A program made the position numbers and the translations under genes. From contig LR733345.1 in the NCBI GenBank assembly GCA_902506225.1, positions 1,054,001 through 1,118,000 of the forward strand: a DNA stretch of 64,000 bases, in the 5' to 3' direction. Below the pieces are notes generated by a model. That model was not told the origin of the DNA, did no database searches, and saw nothing but the letters and a program-made list of their open reading frames with translations. The stretch comes from Faucicola sp902506225 (GTDB lineage: Bacteria; Pseudomonadota; Gammaproteobacteria; Pseudomonadales; Moraxellaceae). This document shows, piece by piece, positions 1 to 7,686 of the stretch; position 1 is the stretch's first letter, and each line of letters opens with the position of its first letter.

Positions 1-71
1 GCAATAATGACCCAAGATTTATACACAATCGCCTTTGGCAGGTCTGGTCGCAGTGTGTGTAGGCTCTGATA

Positions 72-203
72 TCATGCACCCTTTAGGCGGTTTATTGTTT
101 TATTTTTCATGATTGCAAGTTGGCAGTCGCCTATGGATTTGGACATTGCATTCAGATACTGCTTTGAGATAGTTAAGGCTTCAGCATCATGTAAAATTTG
201 CAT
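72..203 (-). CDS. possible 43-aa hypothetical ORF
   Basis: A 43-codon ORF starts with ATG 4 bases after the macro-domain gene's stop codon and ends with TGA. The product begins MQILHDAEALTISK and has no signal peptide, membrane segment or motif I recognise. No clear Shine-Dalgarno sequence precedes the ATG. It could be translated by coupling to the upstream gene, or be a remnant of a longer gene. It is listed because it is the only open frame at this edge of the window. Confidence 0.2.
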   Translation of the reverse strand: MQILHDAEALTISKQYLNAMSKSIGDCQLAIMKNKTINRLKGA

Positions 204-206
204 ATT

Positions 207-738
207 TTAATTTTCGGGTTGGACTAAATTTAGATAAAGCTGATAATTTTCTGCATCGAAACAGACAAAGATAATGTCTTCAAATTCATGATTTTCGTTT
301 TGTTTGACGAAATCTTTTACGGTGTTTACCGCAATTTGTGCGGCTTGTTGTTTTGGAAAACGATACACACCCGTTGAAATATTGGGAAAAGCAATGGTTT
401 TAACGCCGTTTTGCTCAGCAAGTTTCAGCGATTCGGTGTAACAGCTTGCTAGTAGCGCTAACTCATTTGACTGTCCGCCATGCCAAACAGGTCCGACGGT
501 GTGAATCACATATTTGGCGGGCAAATTCCCTGCAGGGGTAATCACGGCTTTGCCAGTAGGACAACCGCCTTGCTCATCATGAATCACTCGACATGCCGCA
601 AGCAGTGACGTGCCTGCTTTACTTACGGTGAATAGCGCCATCAACCCCACCACCATCGAGCAATGAATTGTTGGCAGCGTTGACAATTGCATCAACTGTT
701 AGGGTCGTAATATCTTGTTGTACGACACGGATTTGCAT
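207..738 (-). pseudogene. macro-domain (O-acetyl-ADP-ribose deacetylase, YmdB-like) gene broken by a 4-bp duplication
   Basis: The N-terminal part starts at ATG 738 (MQIRVVQQDITTLTVDAIVN) and contains the macro-domain signature NAANNSLL-GGGVDGAIHRK, then hits a stop. The rest (KAGTSLLAAC, CPTGKAVITPAGNLP, HTVGP, FPNISTGVYRFP) continues in another frame to the stop at 207. The break lies exactly at a tandem TTACTTAC at 619-626 (GTAAGTAA on the coding strand). Removing one 4-base copy rejoins the frames into a 175-aa protein, the usual YmdB length. Intact relatives hydrolyse O-acetyl-ADP-ribose or remove ADP-ribose from proteins. The 162-aa frame that starts in the middle lacks the first ligand-binding strand and is probably not functional. 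A sequencing error or reversible slippage is possible. Confidence 0.75.
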
Positions 739-800
739 GCTTGTACTTCTTATGATTTTTAACATTTTAAATGTTCGTTTCTACTGATGGTTTATTTGGG

Positions 801-2669
801 TTATTTTTTTGTTTGCGAGTAGGATTCATCGTCTAATTTTTCAGACCGCTCTTTTTCTTTATGGAGTTCATGTTTCGCGGTGGTCATATCACTATCAAAT
901 AAGCTTTCGAGTTCTTGAATCGCCGATTGTGCTGACGCAATCATCTCGGCTTCATCTTCATAGATGGCGCGCTGCCGTTCAATCAATGCGTCATCATAGT
1001 CACGGAACATTTGCACGGTTTTTCGGGCGGTTTTTGGCTCCATGCCCAATATTTCCAAGGTTTCGCGTGACATATCGAGCGAAGATAGGTAAGTCTCTCG
1101 CCAAATATACTTAACACCCACATCGCGCAAACGGTAGTAATGCTCACGGTTTTTGGCACGTGCCAAGATGGTCAAATGCGGATAATTGCGTACCGCATAA
1201 GCGGCGACCGTCTCAGATAGTTCAATATCGCCAATCGCGATGATAAAAACTTTGGCGTTTTCAAGCCCTGCCGCTCGCAGAATTTCTGGGTTTTTGGGAT
1301 TGCCATAGTATACTTGGTTACCAAATTTGCGGACGAAATCGACCTGGTTGGCAGATTTTTCAATCGCAGTAAACTCAATATTGTGCATGCGTAGCACACG
1401 ACCGATGATTTGCCCGACACGTCCAAATCCTGCAATCACCACCGCGTGCTCATGGTTGGGTATTTTGTCGTATTCTTTACTAGGCGTAGCTTTGGCAAAT
1501 AGCGGATTGCCAATTTTTTCTAGTAATAAAAATGCCAGAGGCGTCATTGCCATTGAGACAGTCACCACAAGGTTTAGAATATTTTGTTGTTCACGGGTTA
1601 ACAGATGCTGGGCGGTTGCTACGCTAAACAGTACAAACGCAAATTCCCCACCTTGCGCTAGCGTCACACCAAGACGGATACTACTTTCGTTTTTGTTGCC
1701 CATGAGCCGCGCAATGATTGTCAGCACCACAAACTTAATGAGCATCAGCAATCCTGCCAAGCCAATGATGAGTAAGGGCTTGGCGACAATTAATTTGACG
1801 TTGATGAGCATACCAACTGACATAAAAAACAGCCCGAGCAGCAATCCCTTAAAGGGCTCAATACTCGCCTGTAACTCGTGGCGGTATTCGGAGTCAGCCA
1901 GTAGCACCCCGGTTAAAAATGCCCCAAGTGCCATTGACAAGCCTATATAATTCATCAATAGCGACACACCCAGTATGATAAACAACGCTGTGGCGGTGAG
2001 GAGCTCGGTGACGTTACTAGAGGCTACGAACTTAAAGAAAGGGCGTACCACAAACCGACTGACAAATATCATGCCAACAAAAATACTGATGACTTTGGCA
2101 AAATAAATCCAATCGTAATTTTGCTCTTGCGCGCCCGACAAAAATGGCAATGCGGCAAGTAAAGGAATAACTGCGATATCTTGAAATAATAAAATAGTAA
2201 AGGCTTGCTGACCATGCGTGGTGGCAAGCTGCTTTTTTTCACCCAATAACTGCAGCACAAACGCCGTTGATGAAAGCGCCAAGCCAAAACCGATGACAAA
2301 GCTATTTGATAGCCGAATATCTAAAAAATACCACGATAGCAGCATCAGTACCACGCCCGTGACAATCACCTGCAGCCCGCCTAACACAAAAATCTGTTGC
2401 CTAAGTGCCCAAAGCCGAGAGGGCTGTAGCTCTAAGCCAATAATAAATAATAACAGCACGACCCCAAATTCAGAAAAATGCAGCAAGTCATCGGGGTTGC
2501 TCGCAACTTTTAAAAAACTTGGACCCAGCAATAAGCCTGTAAACAAATAACCCAATACCGTGGCGATACCAAAACGCTTCGCAAGCGGTATCAAAATCAC
2601 TGCCGCACCCAAAAAGATAGTTGCGTCAAGCATCATAGAACTATCAGCACTGGCAGCAAGCACGAACAT
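801..2669 (-). CDS. CPA2 monovalent cation:proton antiporter, KefB/KefC type
   Basis: Inner-membrane antiporter of 622 residues. Residues about 15-400 form a 12-13 segment Na+/H+ exchanger domain with typical stretches such as GLELQPSRLWALRQ and LAQGGEFAFVLFSVA. Residues about 410-530 form a cytosolic RCK/TrkA-N domain with the nucleotide-binding glycine motif GFGRVGQIIGRVL. This is the architecture of glutathione-gated K+ efflux proteins KefB/KefC. The acidic, charged C-terminus resembles theirs. I place the start at ATG 2669, preceded by GAGG at good spacing, instead of an upstream TTG. It follows the gene ending at 2688 by 18 bases, so the two are probably cotranscribed. No KefF/KefG ancillary protein is nearby, so the exact ion and gating are uncertain. 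Confidence 0.85.
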   Translation of the reverse strand: MFVLAASADSSMMLDATIFLGAAVILIPLAKRFGIATVLGYLFTGLLLGPSFLKVASNPDDLLHFSEFGVVLLLFIIGLELQPSRLWALRQQIFVLGGLQVIVTGVVLMLLSWYFLDIRLSNSFVIGFGLALSSTAFVLQLLGEKKQLATTHGQQAFTILLFQDIAVIPLLAALPFLSGAQEQNYDWIYFAKVISIFVGMIFVSRFVVRPFFKFVASSNVTELLTATALFIILGVSLLMNYIGLSMALGAFLTGVLLADSEYRHELQASIEPFKGLLLGLFFMSVGMLINVKLIVAKPLLIIGLAGLLMLIKFVVLTIIARLMGNKNESSIRLGVTLAQGGEFAFVLFSVATAQHLLTREQQNILNLVVTVSMAMTPLAFLLLEKIGNPLFAKATPSKEYDKIPNHEHAVVIAGFGRVGQIIGRVLRMHNIEFTAIEKSANQVDFVRKFGNQVYYGNPKNPEILRAAGLENAKVFIIAIGDIELSETVAAYAVRNYPHLTILARAKNREHYYRLRDVGVKYIWRETYLSSLDMSRETLEILGMEPKTARKTVQMFRDYDDALIERQRAIYEDEAEMIASAQSAIQELESLFDSDMTTAKHELHKEKERSEKLDDESYSQTKK

Positions 2670-2687
2670 ACAAAACCTCAATTATTT

Positions 2688-3443
2688 TTAATTTTTGACA
2701 AAAATTTTCCAAATCCCGTTATCGGCAATCGCATTTTTATAGGCGTCATTGCGTTTTTTACGGGGAGTTTGCCGACTGTCCACCACTTTAAAGTCTGCTA
2801 ATGTTTGAATAACCAAACCTGTGCGATAAAAACGAATCCGTTCAGGCTCTAGCAATTCACCTTTAGGATTGCGACAAAACACATAAGCCCGTAAATCAAT
2901 GAATTCACGATGCGCCACCAGCCGCACGTCTTCGCTTTTCGCTAGGGCATTTTCCATCGCCATCAACTGGGCATCCTCATACGGACCGCATTTTTCAACC
3001 AGTGCACCCACCGAGCCAAAATTTTTGGATTCTTTGGCTTTGGTACGGGTCAAATGCAGTTTTTGCACATGATAAATAAACTGCGGTATCTCAAGACTTG
3101 CGGGTAATGGCAAATAATCAGGCGGCAATCCTGCCGAAGGATAAAAGCCTTTGGCGCGGTCAATCAAAGCTTGCCAGGTTTGCTCATAGCTTTGCACCTC
3201 TGCTAAATTGCCTGCATAAATAGGCAAGTCTTGAATTTGGGTGAGATAGGGCGGCGGAAAAAAGTTATCCCGAAACTGGGCAATATCGGCTTGCAAGGTG
3301 GAGAGCAATAACTTGACCTGTTTTTTATGCGCCTTTTCATCAACCAGCAATGCTGAGGGATTGCCATAATCTGAGTTGTCTGAGCCATCAGATTGGGTGA
3401 GATGCAAGTTGGGTGCCACGAAAGGTGCAGAACGGTGTGTCAT
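2688..3443 (-). CDS. conserved hypothetical protein, 251 aa
   Basis: I do not recognise this protein. It is soluble-looking, without a signal peptide or membrane segment. The N-terminal 30 residues are Ser/Asn/Asp-rich and probably disordered. A helical part follows (KKQVKLLLSTLQADIAQF), and the C-terminal third is basic (TPRKKRNDAYKNA). A central KESKNFGSVGALVEKCGPYEDAQL stretch suggests a compact fold. The stop is 18 bases before the antiporter start, so it is likely the first gene of a two-gene unit. Its coding style matches its neighbours, and no sign of transfer is seen. Confidence 0.6.
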   Translation of the reverse strand: MTHRSAPFVAPNLHLTQSDGSDNSDYGNPSALLVDEKAHKKQVKLLLSTLQADIAQFRDNFFPPPYLTQIQDLPIYAGNLAEVQSYEQTWQALIDRAKGFYPSAGLPPDYLPLPASLEIPQFIYHVQKLHLTRTKAKESKNFGSVGALVEKCGPYEDAQLMAMENALAKSEDVRLVAHREFIDLRAYVFCRNPKGELLEPERIRFYRTGLVIQTLADFKVVDSRQTPRKKRNDAYKNAIADNGIWKIFVKN

Positions 3444-3528
3444 ACGCGTTTAACCGAAGTAAGCTAATGATTTTTATATAGATTTAATAGAAACCTAATA
3501 TAGATATTAAATACAGACGTTTAATTGT

Positions 3529-3571
3529 GTGGCAAGCGTTTAGCAAGCGTTTAGCAAATAAGGCTTGCCAC
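3529..3571. repeat. 9-bp inverted repeat enclosing an 11-bp direct repeat
   Basis: GTGGCAAGC at 3529-3537 pairs perfectly with GCTTGCCAC at 3563-3571. The 25-base interior holds a repeated GCAAGCGTTTA. It lies in the intergenic space between the CDF exporter's stop (3737) and the 251-aa gene's start (3443). It could fold as a hairpin, but no T-tract follows, so a terminator role is not supported. The rest of 3444-3736 shows nothing else clear, apart from an imperfect hairpin (3703-3737) touching the CDF stop codon. Confidence 0.4.
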
Positions 3572-3736
3572 AGCATGGTGCTGATTCATCCTAACATATT
3601 TAGCCTAAGTAATGCGCACTATTACGCAATTAATCGTAAGAAAAGTTAAGCAAGCAAATAGCAAACACTACAAAACAAAAACTCAAAACACTCAGCGGCA
3701 GTACCGATTTTTTGGCACCTTAGGTCAAAAAGTCGG

Positions 3737-4768
3737 TTAGTGTGAGTGCGCATGTATAGGGGGTGCGCTGGTAATATCACAATTAAACTGCGCGGAGTGC
3801 GCATGCAAATCACTCTCAAATTGAATGGTACTGTGCCCAATGCCTAAATGCTGTAACTCGTGTTGTAAGTCTGATAATAGCGCATCAGTTTGCTGTAGGG
3901 TAAGCGAGCTTGGGACGATGATATGACAAGATAAACTATGTAAGCCGCTGGTAATCGTCCAGACATGTAAATCATGAACCGATAACACATTTGGGTGGGC
4001 AGAGAGGGTTTGGATAATAACGCTTTGGTCAATATGATTGGGCGCGCCTTCCATCAAGATATGGGCGGCATTTTTGACGACAGCATAGCCACTACGAACA
4101 ATCAGTAGCGCCACCAAAATACTCACTGCCGCATCTGCCCACACCCAGCCAAACAGCATAATCACAATAGCAGCAATAATCGCAGCCACCGAGCCTAGCA
4201 AGTCACTTAATACATGTAAATAAGCGCTTTTCATATTGAGATTATCAGTATCACCACCGTGCATCAGCTTCGCCACCACCAAATTGACGATAAGCCCAAT
4301 AGTACTGATAATTAGCATACCCGTAGTGGCGATTTGTGGCGGCGCTTCAAAACGCAGTACGGCTTCATAGATAATACCTGCACTGATAATCAGTAGCGTT
4401 ACCCCATTGATGAGCGCAATCAAAATCTCAAAACGGCGATAACCAAAAGTTTTATGGGAGCTAGCAGATTTTTTACCGATGATAAACGCAAACAAAGTCA
4501 TGGCAAGTGACACCGCATCACTAAACATATGACCTGCATCTGATAACAACGCCAAACTGCCGGTAATATAACCGCCGATGACTTCAACAATCATATAGCT
4601 GGCAATGATGGCAAACGCTATGGTGATGATACGCTGATTATCGGTATGGCTGTGACTATGACTATGACTGTGGTCGGCGTCCTTATGGTGATGATTGTTG
4701 CCATGACTATGCGCATTAGGGTGCACATCAGTAGGCTGCTTTGAATCTTGAAGCGGTTTTGGGGTCAT
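3737..4768 (-). CDS. czcD: CDF-family divalent metal (zinc) exporter, ZitB/CzcD type
   Basis: A 343-residue cation diffusion facilitator that exports Zn2+ (or Cd2+/Co2+) across the inner membrane in exchange for protons. The N-terminus (residues about 15-45) is a His-rich loop with repeated HSHSHS, typical of zinc CDFs. Six membrane segments follow. The transport site is visible as LLSDAGHMFSDA in segment 2 and YLHVLSDLLGS in segment 5, the conserved Asp/His pairs of the family. A cytosolic C-terminal domain carries VHDLHVWTITSGL. The symbol is a family-level guess, as substrate specificity cannot be read from sequence alone. It is flanked by unrelated genes and has no metal regulator beside it. 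Confidence 0.88.
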   Translation of the reverse strand: MTPKPLQDSKQPTDVHPNAHSHGNNHHHKDADHSHSHSHSHTDNQRIITIAFAIIASYMIVEVIGGYITGSLALLSDAGHMFSDAVSLAMTLFAFIIGKKSASSHKTFGYRRFEILIALINGVTLLIISAGIIYEAVLRFEAPPQIATTGMLIISTIGLIVNLVVAKLMHGGDTDNLNMKSAYLHVLSDLLGSVAAIIAAIVIMLFGWVWADAAVSILVALLIVRSGYAVVKNAAHILMEGAPNHIDQSVIIQTLSAHPNVLSVHDLHVWTITSGLHSLSCHIIVPSSLTLQQTDALLSDLQHELQHLGIGHSTIQFESDLHAHSAQFNCDITSAPPIHAHSH

Positions 4769-4898
4769 TGTTATTTACTTACCCTAATCAATGGCAAAAA
4801 TTAGCTAAATTGTAGCCCAATCAGCGAGTTGAAAAAAGCCCATTTAAACATCCCCTAAAATAAGCGGTTTAGCAAAAGCAATGGTTTTGCTAGTACCA

Positions 4899-7127
4899 TT
4901 AAGACCAGCTCATCGGATCAATGTCAATCGATAGTCTGGCATACTTTGCCGATGGCAACGCAATCGTCTGTCGCCACCAATCTGACAATAGCTGCTGGCG
5001 AACGTGGCGTGTTTTGGTCAAAATTAATAAATGTGAGTGATAGCGACTGTTTTTCTTTGCCATTGGCGCATCCACCGGGCCATTAATCGCAATACCCACG
5101 GCTGTCATCTGTTGGCGTGATGGCAATAGCGTAATTGCTTGATGCAAAATTTGCTGATTGTTTTCTAACGATTTGCTTTCCACCCGTACCAAACAAGCGT
5201 AAGTAAATGGCGGCAATCCCAACATGCGCCGCTCAACCAATAATTGCTGGGCAAAACTCAGATATCCTTCACGTACCAAAGTCAGTAACGCGGGATTCTC
5301 AGGTTGTAGGGTTTGTATCAGCACCAGACCTGCTTTATCGGCACGACCCGCACGACCTGCCACTTGGATAATCAGCTGGGCGGTATGCTCAGGCGAGCGG
5401 AAATCTGAGGATAAAAAACCGCGGTCAGCATTGGGAATTGCCACCAACGTCACATTGGGAAAATGATGCCCTTTTGCCACCATTTGCGTGCCCACCAAAA
5501 TGGCTTTGGGATTATCAGCAATACGCTGATAAACTTGCTCCCAACTATTTTTTTTACGCGTGGTATCGCGGTCAATTTGAATCACAGGCACATCGGGGAA
5601 AAGCTCAGTTAACCCTTCAACCATCCGGGCGGTACCCATGCCCACAGGGTCAAGATTGCTACTACCACAGCTAGGGCAATGTGTTGGGATGGCTTGCTGC
5701 CAATCGCAGTGGTGGCATTTTAGCATTGCCACTGGCTGAAAATGCACTGTCAAATGCGCATCACAGCGCGGGCAGTCTGCTTGCCAACCACAAGCATCAC
5801 ACAATAAGATGGGCGCGTAGCCACGACGGTTTAAAAATACCAATACTTGCTCGTCTTTGTCCAACGTTTGCCGAATGGCTTGAATTAAGCTTTGCGCCAA
5901 ACCGTTTTGCCATGCTTGTTGGCGCGCATCAATCAACTGCATGATGGCAGGTTTGGCATCGCCTGCACGCTGGGTCAAAGTAAGCTCGGTGAGTTTACCT
6001 TGTTGTACCAAATATAGGCTTTCAAGCGATGGCGTAGCAGTACCCAAAATCACCGGACAATTAAGCTGAAACCCACGATAGAGCGCCACGTCACTGGCGT
6101 GATAGCGCAGTGAGTCTTGCTGTTTGTAAGATTGGTCATGCGATTCATCGACAATAATCAGCCCTAAATTGGCAAATGGGTATAACACTGACGAACGGGT
6201 ACCGATAATAATTTGCGCATAGCCTAGTCGGCATTGTTGCCAGCCATCAAGCCGCACGGTGTCATTAAGCCCCGAATGTAGCATCAATACTTGGGCTTCA
6301 AATCGTTCGGCAAATCGCTGCCGGGTTTGTGGGGTAAGCCCAATTTCTGGCACTAAGATCAGCACTTGTTTGCCTTGCGCCAGCACCGTTTGCATCACTT
6401 GCAAATACACTTCGGTCTTGCCACTTCCGGTAATCCCATTGAGCAAAAAACCTTCATAATGTGGCTGCTGGCAGGCGCGGGTGATTTTTTCCACCGCTTG
6501 TTGTTGCTGTAAATTTAAGGTGAGCGGCGTGGTGGCAAGCTTAGCAAGCTTGGGTAAAGACGGCATTTGATAAACAGGTGCAATCAGACCTTTTTGCTCA
6601 AATTTTTTTAAATAAGCGGGTTCGACACCGTTGTCTACCAGCGCAAACTCAGTTACAAGTTTTGTGTCATTGCCGTGCGAATTGCCATGCGAATTGATGA
6701 CCAATTCACATAAAGCAAATTGTTGACGTTGTTTTTTGGCACTGGCGGAAAAATCCTCGTCAGTGGCATCGCGTAATTGTCGCCAACATAATTGTCGGTA
6801 GTCAAGCGTAATCCCTTGGCGAATTAACGTCGGCAGCATGACAGAAAACACATCGCCAAGCGGATAGCAGTAATAAGCAGACAGCCAATAAGCGAGTTTT
6901 AGTAATGCCTCATCGACAATCGGCAGCTCATCAAGTATGTCCAATACAGGTTTAATCGCATTTTGCGTAAGCTGACTGTGCTCAATATGCGCCACCACAA
7001 TGCCGACCAATTTTCGCGCACCAAACGGTACTCGGACGCGGCAGCCAATCGCGGGCAACGCATCGCCCACAACGCGATAATCGAACACCGAATCAATGGG
7101 GACAGGTAAGGCAACTTGTATCAGCAA
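4899..7127 (-). CDS. priA: primosomal protein N' (replication restart helicase PriA)
   Basis: 742 residues, full length for PriA, the 3'-5' DNA helicase that recognises abandoned forks and reloads the replisome. The N-terminal DNA-binding domain covers about residues 1-105. Walker A is GITGSGKTEVYL and the DEAH-like box reads VDESHDQSYK (most PriA have DEEHD). The zinc module has eight cysteines in four pairs (CDAC, CPRC, CHHC, CPSC). The helicase C-terminal part has GTQMVAKGHHFP and QVAGRAGRADK. The start is TTG 7127, preceded by AAAGG at 6-base spacing. No in-frame ATG fits the conserved N-terminus better. Confidence 0.95.
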   Translation of the reverse strand: MLIQVALPVPIDSVFDYRVVGDALPAIGCRVRVPFGARKLVGIVVAHIEHSQLTQNAIKPVLDILDELPIVDEALLKLAYWLSAYYCYPLGDVFSVMLPTLIRQGITLDYRQLCWRQLRDATDEDFSASAKKQRQQFALCELVINSHGNSHGNDTKLVTEFALVDNGVEPAYLKKFEQKGLIAPVYQMPSLPKLAKLATTPLTLNLQQQQAVEKITRACQQPHYEGFLLNGITGSGKTEVYLQVMQTVLAQGKQVLILVPEIGLTPQTRQRFAERFEAQVLMLHSGLNDTVRLDGWQQCRLGYAQIIIGTRSSVLYPFANLGLIIVDESHDQSYKQQDSLRYHASDVALYRGFQLNCPVILGTATPSLESLYLVQQGKLTELTLTQRAGDAKPAIMQLIDARQQAWQNGLAQSLIQAIRQTLDKDEQVLVFLNRRGYAPILLCDACGWQADCPRCDAHLTVHFQPVAMLKCHHCDWQQAIPTHCPSCGSSNLDPVGMGTARMVEGLTELFPDVPVIQIDRDTTRKKNSWEQVYQRIADNPKAILVGTQMVAKGHHFPNVTLVAIPNADRGFLSSDFRSPEHTAQLIIQVAGRAGRADKAGLVLIQTLQPENPALLTLVREGYLSFAQQLLVERRMLGLPPFTYACLVRVESKSLENNQQILHQAITLLPSRQQMTAVGIAINGPVDAPMAKKNSRYHSHLLILTKTRHVRQQLLSDWWRQTIALPSAKYARLSIDIDPMSWS

Positions 7128-7217
7128 AACACACCTTTAAAAATTATTGTAGGGTTGAATTATAGCCCAATTCTAGGCATTAAACTGTTGTCAGATGGGC
7201 AAAAATTTGACATAAAA

Positions 7218-7243
7218 AAAGGCAAGTCTTGTAACTTACCTTT
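7218..7243 (-). terminator. intrinsic terminator downstream of ridA
   Basis: On the minus strand an AAAGG(T)AAGT stem pairs with ACTT(G)CCTTT around a 6-base loop, with one internal mismatch, and runs into a T7 tract. It lies 35 bases after the ridA stop and ends the spoT-ridA unit. Confidence 0.7.
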
Positions 7244-7278
7244 CATTTGAGCGGGTTAACATTGATGTAAAACCGAAA

Positions 7279-7659
7279 TCAATCTAAAACCAAAATCGCT
7301 TCAATTTCGACCACCGCACCTTTTGGCAAGGCAGCCACTTGCACCGCGGCACGGGCAGGGTAAGGCGCAGACAAACGCGCCGCAAAAATCTCATTTAAGG
7401 CAGTAAAATCTGCCAAATCGGTGAGCGAAACATTAAATTTCACCACATTGGCAAGCGAACCGCCTGCAGCTTGGCAGATAGCATCGATGTTTGACATGAC
7501 TTGGTTGGCCTGATTAACAAAGCCATCGGCTAGGGTCATGGTGTTTGGGTCGAGTCCGATTTGACCTGAAATATAAACAGTCTTATCAACCTTCACGGCT
7601 TGTGAATAAGTGCCGACCGCAGCAGGCGCATTGTCAGTATGAATGATGTCACGGCTCAT
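7279..7659 (-). CDS. ridA: RidA-family enamine/imine deaminase
   Basis: 126 residues, the usual RidA length. RidA trimers hydrolyse reactive 2-aminoacrylate and other enamines or imines released by PLP enzymes. Conserved stretches are visible: YSQAVKVDKTVYISGQIGLDP near the N-terminus, NVSLTDLADF in the middle, and PARAAVQVAALPKGAVVEIEAI at the end with the substrate-binding arginine. It begins 27 bases after the spoT stop on the same strand, the common spoT-ridA arrangement, and is followed by a terminator. Confidence 0.93.
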   Translation of the reverse strand: MSRDIIHTDNAPAAVGTYSQAVKVDKTVYISGQIGLDPNTMTLADGFVNQANQVMSNIDAICQAAGGSLANVVKFNVSLTDLADFTALNEIFAARLSAPYPARAAVQVAALPKGAVVEIEAILVLD

Positions 7660-7686
7660 ATCATTTCCTATTACAGTATGATGGGT

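Noticed and set aside
809..1114. Open frame on the plus strand inside the antiporter gene
   Set aside because: Antisense shadow of a well-supported gene; composition and sequence show no protein features.
3703..3737. Imperfect hairpin at the CDF exporter stop codon as terminator
   Set aside because: The stem has mismatches and no T-tract follows on the minus strand.
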